From Candidula unifasciata (taxonomy: Eukaryota; Mollusca; Gastropoda; Stylommatophora; Geomitridae): a stretch of DNA of 64,000 nt. The notes under the pieces were generated by a model. The model made no database searches. It worked only from the letters and a program-made list of their open reading frames with translations, and was not told the DNA's origin. The DNA lies in assembly GCA_905116865.2 (NCBI GenBank), contig CAJHNH020000504.1:438957-502956 (forward strand), written 5' to 3'. The position numbers and the translations under genes were made by a program. Shown in pieces: positions 52,025 through 64,000 of this stretch. Position 1 is the first letter of the stretch. Every line of letters begins with the position of its first letter.

Positions 52025-52147
52025 TGCACAGCTCTAGTTTTTCATCAGAACCATCTGGGCAATCAGAGGAGTCATCACAGACCCACCTTTCAGAGATACA
52101 TTTTCCACTTTCACATTGGAAGAAGCCATCAGAACATGTGGTTGAAG
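52025..52147 (-). CDS. LRP-like exon, LDLa repeat 2
   Basis: This 123-bp exon encodes one LDL-receptor class A repeat: CSDGFFQC, then CISERWVC, then the acidic calcium site DCPDGSDE, and a final cysteine after a short insertion. The acceptor ends TTTTTAG and the donor is GTGAGTTTAA. Both borders are phase 1. The leading CT completes a serine codon with the T of the exon at 59.5 kb. Confidence 0.9.
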
Positions 52148-52149
52148 CT

Positions 52150-53319
52150 AAAAATGAAAATATAACTGTTAAATCATTTCAATGATGCAAATATCTGTAG
52201 TTAAAGTTAACAAGTAATGTTTTTCAAATGATTTCGCAATTATTTTTAGGGCAAGATTTTTAATTTACTGTGTATTAATTTGACAGTATATCAGACAATA
52301 GTATTTTGTCTACTGCTGCTTGAAAAAAAACTTTGGATCTGATTTAAGGTAAAAAATTATTCTTGAGAAGATCTGTAGTATATAAATCACGGAGGACAGT
52401 TTTCCCTATTAGCATGTAATGCTCTAAAATATGACCTAGTTCATCCCAAAATAGAGGTCAACATAACCTTCCTCACAGATGGCTTCATGAAAAATTCTTT
52501 GGTTTTGGTGAGCATGAATGGTGCCATTTTTTATAATTAATTTCAATAGGTATCACCCCTTCACTTATAACAGAATCCTGCTACTCTTCAGTGCATGCCA
52601 AAAGTGGGGCGGCCATGTTTAAACTGTTGTTATGACAAGAGTGTTGACCACATGACATCACGGTGCAGCAAATATGGTAAAATCACATGCTTAACACACT
52701 CCTTTAACAATACTGACAGGTTTCAAGACCATATATGATGTTTCATCTTGTCACCCACTCTGCGGCTCATAAAATTTTGATGGATAAGACAAAGAGTGAT
52801 TGCATCTGAGATGCTACTATCTGACACAAAGATCTGTGGAAATGAATATGTTATATTCATTTGTATTTTACTGTCTCCTTCTATTTGGTCCAAAATTGCT
52901 AGTATTCATTCTTTTATGGTTTGTGAGTCAGTGAAAGGCCTTTTGTTTTTAGTTAATTTCTGTGAAACATACAATGAGGCTGCTGTAGCTTTTTTTTAAA
53001 GTACAAGCTCATACAAGAATGTTACTGTTGTATTGCTACTACACTGATATGATAAGCAGTGATCAATGAAAGTAATTAACTATATTATTAAAATTAAGAC
53101 TATTTTTAAAACACTACTACTGTTTGTTAGTACCCAATTCTGGTTTTCACTCGATGTTCACAAAAATCTAATAAATTAGGAAGTGATTTATTTTGCACAC
53201 ATAACACAAACCAACAGAATAATTGTATATAAAACAGGTCATGACAAGTACCAGAAAGACCTAGGTTTGTCGAGATGGTTGCCTATATGCATACAATAAT
53301 AACTATAAAATACTGTGAT
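52150..53319. other. Intron, no recognised feature
   Basis: AT-rich; nothing recognised. Confidence 0.45.
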
Positions 53320-55672
<2,353 letters not shown>

Positions 55673-55699
55673 TATATATATAAACACTCACACACACAT

Positions 55700-55705
<6 letters not shown>

Positions 55706-55784
<79 letters not shown>

Positions 55785-55795
55785 GAGAGAGTGAG
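55706..55795. repeat. GA microsatellite
   Basis: Nearly pure (GA)n for about 65 bp, then imperfect, right after the Helitron end and a short CA tract. Confidence 0.97.
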
Positions 55796-56504
55796 AGATA
55801 CATTGGTATATATCTGCTTTCTAAATAAGTCTAACTCAGTGTCCATTCTGTTTAGACATGAACAATTTTGCTTGGTATACGACCTTTGTTTCAAATACGA
55901 CTCATGTCTTGAATTTGTACGAGTAAAACTGAGACATGACACTGTGCTCTAGAATTGCTTACTTCTCTCAAAACAAAACCCTAACTGCCTACCAGCATCA
56001 GTACACCACTCATTAATCGGGGAAATGAGGAAATGTTTGCCAAATGGATGGATGTCAAAAACTTTGCAGCTAATTACCACATGATAAAAACCGTCATAGC
56101 ATTGTCTATGTAATAGAATATGTTACATTTCTGCAACATCATGAGGAGAAGACAGAAGCAAAGTTCTTTGGGCAAATATTTTAGTGAAAGTCAAACCTGG
56201 GGTGGGGGGGGGGGCATCAACCAAGCTCAAGTGGGGGGAAAATGCCAGAATTTTTTATTTCTGAATTATTATTGGAAGGGGAGTCTCCTTCCAAACAATA
56301 ACATTTTTTAATCTCTTCTCAGAACCATCCTAGTAGGTACTCGACTCTTTTTGGCAAGCAAAGTGAGGGTAAATTTTCATTATTTCCTATAATTTATTTT
56401 GTATTTCAGTATTAAGCAGAGACTAAAGAAAAACAGGAACAAAGAAGAAGAAAAAGAAGTATTAAGCAGTGTTTAAATTATTTTATTCAACCAAGTCAAT
56501 GTAT
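55796..56504. other. Intron, no recognised feature
   Basis: Nothing recognised. Confidence 0.45.
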
Positions 56505-56720
56505 CTTTTTCTTCTTCTTCATGTTCACCGGCTGTACACTCAGGCTGAAAGTTCTGGTTGTTTGTCCACTTCTAGACTAATCTTGTTCCAGAAATTGGTT
56601 GCATGCACTTCCATTTTACAGATCTGGCTTATTTGTATGGAGACTGTTGGTTCCTCGCCTCTCAGGCAGATACACTGAGACTTTCAAGGAAACAGGCTTA
56701 ATCAGTCAACTCTTATGACA
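56505..56720 (+). repeat. Dispersed repeat V, copy 3
   Basis: TTCATGTTCACCGGCTGTAC, later GGTTCCTCGCCTCTCAGGCA and GATACACTGAGACTTTCAAG, matching the V core. Confidence 0.65.
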
Positions 56721-57329
56721 TAATTGTTATGGGAGTAGTGGGTCTATTTTGTTTTTTTCTCCTGACAATCGGCCAGTGGAAACCAAATAGTGACATCAAT
56801 GTATCATATGCCAATAACAATAGGATTTCATTTTCATGGAAATGGATTAATCATTCACCCATTATTTCTTACTGGAAAATCTGGCTGGTATACATCCTGT
56901 TTGGTATAAATTCAAGGATATGAAACAGATTAATGACGTATATCAAGGTACAACTGTGTAAACATATGTATAAATTAGCACAATATCCTCTAAAGGACAC
57001 TGCAAACCAAATCCAGCATTTGTTAGATGTGTGTGGTTTTACTAGGTAATTTACTAAAAGTAGTCTGTAATTGTTTTCTGAACAGCTGATGCTCCATATG
57101 TTGAAATTCAACAAGAAGCAGCCTGCTGCAAAATTGCCTTCAGCCGAATCTACCCAGATATTTCAGTTATACTTTTTCATAACTCCTACAGCCAAATATG
57201 CTAACAAACAAAACAACATGCAAAATAAAATAGAAGGAATAATTATGGTCTACTTTATAAGGTCAACCGTCATTTAAAAACAAACAAGTAAATCATTAAT
57301 ACTAAAAAAGAAGTTAATTACCATGACCA

Positions 57330-57960
57330 AACTATGTATGGAAGGCATGTATAATATAGTAACACATAAAGGCAGAAAGTCAGACCATTTTTAAATAACA
57401 TCTGGTTTAAATCAAGTTGATGCCCTGGCCCCACTTCTTTTCAAATTGGCCCTGGAGAAAATTATAAGGAAATTGAAACAAAAATGTAATTTAGGAGAAA
57501 CTACAAGAATACTTGGTTATGCAAATGACATTGATATCATTGGAGAAAATGAACCAGAGACTGTAAAAACATTGACTCTTTTAAAAGAAGCAGCTCACAA
57601 AATGGGACTAGTTATCAATCAAGATAATACAGAATACATAATAATAACAAGACAGGGCAAGGATATAAACTCCGACCACATACAAGCCAATAATATAAAA
57701 ATCAAACCAATGGAAACTTATAAGTATTTTGGTACAAACTTCAACAGCTCCAACATGCTGAGAGAAGAAATGCAATCTAGAATACAATATGAAAATAAAG
57801 TATACGTTGCCCTTCAACATTTGCAAAAGTCAAAGTCTCTATCTCGCAACTTGGAGCACAACTAAAAGAAATTAAGCCTCATTACAAATTTTTGAAAACA
57901 GAGTATTACGACGAATCTTTAGACCCATTAAAGATGCAAACAGCGGGGAAGGGAGAGTGA
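57330..57960 (+). mobile_element. LINE RT fragment with YANDI box
   Basis: LAPLLFKLALEKIIRKL-like sequence, then ILGYANDIDIIGENEPETVK and MGLVINQDNTEYIIITRQGK. The catalytic aspartate pair is A-N-D, so the first is lost. Sequence then reads into a C-terminal part shared with 59985-60480. Confidence 0.78.
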
Positions 57961-59054
57961 GAAGCAACAAGTAAACAATGTTCTATGTTATTAAGCAGCT
58001 GACATTGTTATCTTTTACTTTCTATTGTAGCAACAAAATGCCACATCAAGCTGTAACCTCAGTAATATTTATTACTTGCAAGGAATTTCAGATTCTTTTG
58101 TTACTAAGCATGTTACAGTAGGAACAGTTAACAATCTGTGTGCATATCTTCCTTGCATGCAAAGTATTAGACTGTCCCAAGTGACACATACATTTTCTCT
58201 GCTAGCAAATGTAAGCTCCAATGAAGAATTTCCCAACACTGATGCATAAATCTTTTTGATGACTTTTTATTCACAGTAATATACACCTGATCTAGCCATG
58301 AAGAATCTTTTATTAATTCTTCTTGAAAGATTTGTACCAGGTCCTTCAGTATTGTTTTTGACTATACGCCCCTATAAACTGCCTGCATTCAGCATTCCTT
58401 CAAATGTGAGAGATTGAATCAATGCTCACTGAGCTATCTTTAGAGATTTGATATCACCCCAGTCACATCAAGGATCTGCACATAATTTATAAATGCAGAG
58501 AATGAACCTTGCTTGTTTTTTTGGTCTGTTCTCACAAAAAAGCTAAGACATCATGTTTCACTGACAATGTTCATCATGATGTAGAGCAGACAGGTTTTCT
58601 TTGATTGTGTCCTACAGTTATAATTTTAGATCAAGATGGGGGCACAGTTAAATCTGTTAAAAAGAAAAAGTTAGAATAGCTTTCACAGCAATAAGAAACC
58701 CACAGAAGTCAAGAGAATTAAACTTAATTCCAAATTTATAATATTAAACTTACAATGTCAAATTAGTGCTATTAATGGTGCAGAAATATGAAGAATTAAT
58801 TTTTTTTTTTAAATCACTATTAAACTAGCTGAGGTACAGAATAGAAGTAATTAGTATGACACAATCAACAATGTAGAGAGAGAGAGAGCTTAAAAAAATG
58901 TCAGTCAATCTAGAAGTGAGGGAAAGACATAAGCTGAAGAAAATTGAGAAAACCTGACAAAGGTATAACCATAATGCTCTTTTAATAGAAACCACAAGGT
59001 AGAAAAATTAGATGAAGACCTAACACATATAGAGAAGAGAATTAAATACAGAGA
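57961..59054. other. Intron, no recognised feature
   Basis: AT-rich; nothing recognised. Confidence 0.45.
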
Positions 59055-59320
59055 TTTCTTCTTCTTCTTCTGCATGTTCACCAGCTGAACTCCGGCAGAA
59101 GGATAAGGCTTTTCTCCACTTCAGAACATTAGTCTTGTTCGACAACTGGAGTTTTATAGACTGTTGGTTTTTTGCCTCTCGGGCAGATGCACTGCGACTT
59201 CATAGAAAACACCCCTAATTGGCTGACTTTTATGACACACTTTTAAGGAGGCAGTGGGTCTATACTTGTTATTTTCCCCCACACAATGGCGCCCTGAAAC
59301 CCACACGAGAAGATACAGAG
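59055..59320 (+). repeat. Dispersed repeat V, copy 4
   Basis: TGCATGTTCACCAGCTGAAC, then CTCTCGGGCAGATGCACTGC and GTGGGTCTATACTTGTTATT. It lies 165 bp from a host exon. Confidence 0.65.
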
Positions 59321-59484
59321 ATGAATCATGGAGACAGTTGCAAGAAATTACTAAAGAAAAGGTAGTTTGGCACAAGTTGGTTAATGACTTATTCCAATGA
59401 AGGATAAAAGGCTGAAGTAAGAAAAAATGTTAGTTATTGGTGTTGGGAATACAATTTTATTTGAAAACAAAAAAAGATACTTGC

Positions 59485-59598
59485 AGCACTGATGCTCATC
59501 TGAACTGTCTTGACAATCATTTCCACCATCACATTTCAGTGCCATGCTTATACATTTTCCGTCAGTGCATTTAAAAGCAGTAGGATCACAGTCTGCAT
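59485..59598 (-). CDS. LRP-like exon, LDLa repeat 1 (GC donor)
   Basis: This 114-bp exon encodes one LDL-receptor class A repeat with six cysteines and the calcium-binding end motif DCQDSSDE. The acceptor reads TCTGTAG. The reading frame enters in phase 1. At the 3' end the frame demands a cut after TGCT, where the intron begins GCAAGTATCT, so a GC donor is inferred. The nearby GT, four bases on, would shift the frame of the next exon. It is the most upstream exon of the gene that I can recognise here. Confidence 0.85.
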
Positions 59599-59984
59599 CT
59601 ACAGAGTAAAAAAAAAAAAATCAGACATGCTGCAGCATGATTACTGTTTATTTGTACCTACCGTTTGTACAATAATTTAACCTAATCACTGTTTTACATA
59701 CTTGTCTTGTATGGCTTCAACATGCGAAGGAAAAGACTGGTGGGCTTTAGGCAACCAAAGGCAACTGATTATGTAGGTTACTGTTTCTATTTTATGCCTA
59801 CAATTAAGTTTTCAGGGCAATTTCAAGTTTTCTGTTGTTTTCTCCTCTAGGGTCAGACATGTTTCTTTTGCTGTTAAGATCTCTTCCTATAGTAGAATAT
59901 TTCTCAAGTTATCAATCCATTTTCATTTTAATGATTTAATACCAAATTATAAATAACACCAGACAAACAAAGGTATACCTGGGT

Positions 59985-60480
59985 ACAAAAATCCACTGCT
60001 CCAACACACTAAGAAACATACATTGCTCCAACATATCAAGAAAAGAAATACAATCTAGAAAACAATCTGGAAACAAAGAACACTATGCCCAACACCACCT
60101 ACTGAAATCAAATGCTTTATCTCATAAAACCAATATCATAATATGTAAAACACTGATAAGACCACTTGTCTTAAATGGCTCTGAAACTTGGAGCACACCT
60201 AAAATAGGTGAGTCTTATTATACATTTTTGAAAACAGTCTTAAGACTAATCTTTAAACCCATCAAAGATGCAAACAGAGGGCGATGGAGAAGCAACAATG
60301 AAACTAAAAAAACTGTTTAAATCTCCACTGATAACTGGCATCAAGAGGCCTAGTAGAATAAAATCATCAAGGCATATATACAGAGGTGGCTGATAAAAGA
60401 GGCAAAAGTTGTGTACACAATGTAGCTGAATGGCTGTAGACCATGAGGAAAACAAAGAAAACAGTGCAGAGATGATAGCC
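59985..60480 (+). mobile_element. LINE C-terminal fragment, family of 57330
   Basis: Sequence after frame correction resembles that at 57700-57950: GSETWSTPKIGESYYTFLKT against a matching LKTEYYDESLDPLK-type region. Several shifts. Confidence 0.6.
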
Positions 60481-60734
60481 AGGCAGATCTACAAACACTT
60501 GAAGTAACCAACTGGAAAAAGAAGAACAATCATAGAGAACGAACAAACTTTACTTTTAAAGAGTTACAATTTGGGCACACAGACCTGTCTTATATTCAGT
60601 CCTTCCAAAAACTCATCTTTCCCACAGCAGTTGTATTTGATCAATAAAGCATGTTATGTTCATATAAAATTATGCACATTATAAATATCAAGCAAAAAAA
60701 AAAAATGGGTGGTAAAATGAAAGCGCATGCTTGT

Positions 60735-61135
60735 GCACAAACACACACACCCACAAACCCACTCACTCAGTCACACACACATATAAAACCAAATAATATA
60801 TACATACACATTTACATACATACATACATAATGAATACATACATACATGTGTATGTACGTACGTACATACACGCATGCATATGTACATACATATGTACAT
60901 ACACATGTACAAACATACATACATATGTATGTACATAAATACATACATTTGTACATATGTACATACATACATACACACACACACATAATACATACATACA
61001 CAGACAGACACACACAGATATACAAACTCAAAGAGAGACACACATACAGGTGCACAGACACACATGCAGCCAAACACACAGACACACACACACACACACA
61101 CTCAAATACATGCAGCCACACACAGATGGATAGAG
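60735..61135. repeat. CA/CATA/GTAC-rich compound microsatellite
   Basis: Imperfect ACAC, ACATAC and TACGTACG repeats over 400 bp, mostly pyrimidine-purine alternating, a Z-DNA-prone pattern. Confidence 0.9.
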
Positions 61136-61179
61136 ATGGGTGATATCTGCAGCAATGAATGGAGAGAGTTTGATAAATA

Positions 61180-61860
61180 AGAAAAAGAGGAAGAGGAGGA
61201 GGACAAGAAGAAGAAGAATAAGAAGAGAAAGAAGAAGAAGAAGAAGCAGAAGAAGAAGAAGAAGAAGAAGAAGAAGAAGAAGAAGAAGAAGAAGAAGAAG
61301 AAGAAGAAGAAGAAGAAGAAGAAGAAGAAGAAGAAGAAGAAGAAGCAGAAGAAGAAGAAGAGGAAGAAGAAGAAGTTGAAGAAGAAGAGGATAAAGAGGA
61401 GAAAGCAGAAGAGGAAGGAAGAAGAAGAAGAGGAAGGAAGAAGACAAAGAGGAGGAAAGAAGAAGAGTGGGAAGAAGAAGAGGAAGAAGAGGAAAAAGAA
61501 ACAGAAGAAGCAGAAGAAGAAGAAGAAGAAGAAGAAGAAGAAGAAGAAGAAGAAGAAGAAGAAGAAGAAGAAGAAGAAGAAGAAGATGAGAAAGAGGAGG
61601 AAGAAGAAGAAGAAGAGGAGGAAGAAAAAGAAGAAGCAGAAGAAGAAGAAGAAGAAGAAGAAGAAGAAGAAGAAGAAGAAGAAGAAGATGAGAAAGAGGA
61701 GGAAGAAGAAGAAGAGGAGGAAGAAAAAGAAGAAGAGAAGGAAGAAGAAGAGGAAGAAAAAGAAAAAGAAGTGGAAGAAGAAGAGGAAGAAAAGGAAGAA
61801 GAGGAGGAAGAAGAGAAAGAAGAGGAGGAGGAAGAGGAAGAAGAGGAGGAGAAGAAACAA
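61180..61860. repeat. GAA/GAG triplet tract
   Basis: About 680 bp almost wholly A and G on the plus strand, mainly (GAA)n, with pure stretches at 61240-61345, 61515-61585 and 61635-61687. All six frames over it are low complexity. Confidence 0.98.
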
Positions 61861-62269
61861 AAAGAAACAAAACCACATTCAAGATTTATTTTCATAAGCA
61901 ATCAATTCTTTTTCCTGTCCCTCTATAGTTCTACGCATTTTACATACAAAAGTGTCCATGTGATTACACTAATGTTTAAAATTTCCTGCAAAGGTAGAAA
62001 CACTGTACAGTGCAGACCTTTTAAGGTGATATCAGAAGTGGAGAATTTCTGTTGTCAAGAACAATCTGTTTATCCCCTGAAGTCTGTCTTCTTTTATTTG
62101 TAAAAACAAATGTCTAGTTCAGCAGAATCCATTTCCCTAATTTTTAGATATGCTGCAATTAAACATGTCCCATCTATGTAATTTCATATGCTTAAGGAAA
62201 ACATTTATTCAAATACCTGGATATCTGGAGAATGGGGTAATTGTGGCATGTTGATTTCAATCACAGGCA

Positions 62270-62525
62270 TGAGAAAAAGTTAAGGTCGTTCGGTGTGTAT
62301 ACGGAGTTACTCTATACCTCCCCTTGGGCACCAACCAGTTCTACATTGGGTTTACAAATCCTCCTGCCAGACTCCTACCACATGTCCATGTCATGCGCCA
62401 CGGACAATGGCTCACCTTTGTGACCCGAACCGAGTTGGCATGGGATCTCAGAGTTGGTGGCCTTTAAAAATGTAGTGTCCTATCTGGGTCTCATCAGCCC
62501 ACCCCCAATGCATGGATGAAAACAT
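62270..62525 (-). repeat. Dispersed repeat U, inverted partial copy
   Basis: Read on the minus strand, TTTTCATCCATGCATTGGGG, GGGCTGATGAGACCCA, GGACACTAC and GGCCACCAACTCTGAGATCC match 42055-42150 of U. The similarity continues to about 62275. Confidence 0.65.
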
Positions 62526-64000
62526 CTATTAAAATTCAATTGAAATATATGTAAAGTCCGCTAGCCAAACTTACTACTAAATGACAACCCCAGGTTCAAA
62601 CGTCTGTCAAGTGGAAGAACTACTGAACTGTCGAGATTCAGCTCTACAAAAAGAGATCTGATCACAGTCTAGACGAGCAAAACCTTTTGTGGGCAGTAAG
62701 TCGTGGAACAGTCCTCTTCATAATCCCTTGTTGTCCCTCAACACTGACATTGACAACACTGGTGTCACCACCCTGAGGTACACAATGATAATCTGCCACT
62801 GGCAGTCAGTTGATTTGGAGCAAATGTCTGTCGGATACATGTCTTATGACACAGCAACAAAAAAGTCTCAAATTTCTGACAGCAAACAGTCCTACTAATT
62901 GGCAGAAAGGTTTAAATGTCCGTTACCATAGGCTCCACTCACCAGAATGTTGGGATCTAAAAGGGAAAGCCATGACTGATGCATGCTTCATTTTCAGATG
63001 AAACAAGAGGATGTGCTGAAGAAAAATGTTGACGTAAATTGGGGTGACTGCAGACAAGTTGATTGCAAGAAATGCTGAATATAACACAAAATGTGACTAG
63101 AAAGCTCAACAGTAGGAATGGAAAAGATGCATACAAACACAATCGGTTGTTTTTTTTTTTTTTTTTTTAATTTACTTAGTTTACCTAATTCAAGACATAA
63201 ATACATTTTAAAATAAGGGTAATTCTCCTCCAGGCAACTTCACAGGTGTACCAATGTGAACATACTGAAAGTTTGTTTGCTGTGCTGTGCTGGGGATCTG
63301 CAGGCTGTCAGAGGCCAAGTTATGTTTCCTGGGAAAATTGCAGTCCTGTGTTATATTCTTGGTGCTAATCTGTCATCTGTCTTGGTATTTTTTCCAAAGA
63401 CATACCAGTTCTTCTTCTTCTTCGATCCTTCTGTCAGAAAGCTTATATCATTATGCCTGTAGCCTTTATACCACTGCCCGGTGGTCAGGCCTTGGTTGGT
63501 TACGAGCTAAGGAAGCACATCCTGAAAGAAAAGCACGTTGAAAACGGAGACGCCAGGTCAAAAAGCACAAATAGTGTTTATTTTCCCACAAATATGGCGT
63601 CACGCATACCTTCTTGAATGTAAGAAAACATACCAGTCAGACGCCAGATTCAGAGACGGGCGGTCTGAATTCAAGCAGTTCATTAAACTCCCATAATCCT
63701 CATGCTTCTCCGGTATAGTGACCAGACGTCAACATCTGTCAGTTTTTTCCAGGCCAAGCAAATGATGTGCATAATGTCAGCCATGGATGTTGCCAGGTCA
63801 CTATTTTCACTTGACGATCAGAGCTATCAAATGATGGGATCTCATTCCTACAGTCATCCGCCAAGTCCACCACTTCCTATGCCTTCTAATTTCTCTTCTC
63901 CCTTACCTATTGATGGAGGATCAGCTACTGTACCTAATACACCAATGACATCCTCACATCCACGATCCAACTTGATTGCCACCTACCTACTGCATACATC
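62526..64000. other. Right edge, no recognised feature
   Basis: Contains a poly-T run near 63150 and a short TTC tract at 63411. No LDLa exon of the host gene was found here, so its next upstream exon lies beyond the window or was missed. Confidence 0.4.

Noticed and set aside
60771..61901. Long frames of poly-Ser, poly-Phe, poly-Leu, poly-Lys or poly-Glu
   Set aside because: They come from the GAA triplet and CA/TA repeats; all frames over them are open for the same reason.

Overview
The window is animal nuclear DNA, most likely from a gastropod or another lophotrochozoan mollusc. The reasons are: short cysteine-rich exons with phase-1 GT-AG introns; a fucolectin plus multiple-EGF gene remnant of a kind expanded in gastropods; and dense remnants of several LINE families, a Gypsy-type LTR element, a mariner and Helitrons. 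The species is an inference; the eukaryotic nature is not. No prokaryotic feature was found.

Host gene. The minus strand carries part of one very large gene. Eight exons totalling 1,248 bp are spread over 50.8 kb (59598 down to 8771). They encode eight LDL-receptor class A repeats followed by an EGF and a calcium-binding EGF repeat. This is the ligand-binding cluster plus EGF pair that precedes a YWTD propeller in LRP1/LRP1B/LRP2-type receptors. All junctions are phase 1, and joining the exons in order completes split cysteines and codons. The 5' and 3' parts of the gene lie outside the window. One intron appears to use a GC donor.

Left edge (1-8.7 kb). This holds an antisense non-LTR (RNase H-bearing) copy and a plus-strand fucolectin/EGF-repeat gene remnant. 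That remnant is split by a 2.2 kb non-LTR insertion with a 13-bp target-site duplication. A longer copy of the same LINE family (EN-RT-RNase H type) follows.

Introns (9-59 kb). These are filled with transposon debris. There is a tandem SINE-like pair (10.6-11.05 kb), a dead full-length mariner (11.9-13.3 kb), and more copies of the RNase H LINE (14.8-18.8, 32.3-34.1, 36.6-38.5, 49.7-51.9 kb). A purine-only-strand region with a GATA/GACA block (20.7-22.9 kb) abuts a decayed Gypsy-like element (22.9-29.2 kb) with a duplicated protease domain and one candidate LTR. Fragments of other LINEs occur at 14.1, 15.5, 31.4, 35.3, 40, 46.1, 48.1-49.5, 57.3 and 60 kb. Two roughly 2.2 kb non-autonomous Helitron-like copies (42.5-44.7 and 53.4-55.7 kb) carry a tRNA-like module. 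Two unclassified dispersed repeat families, called U and V here, are also present.

Right edge (59.6-64 kb). This contains LINE debris, long CA/TA-type and GAA microsatellites, a reverse copy of repeat U, and otherwise unremarkable sequence. No intact autonomous mobile element was seen: every copy has stops, frameshifts, deletions or lost catalytic residues.
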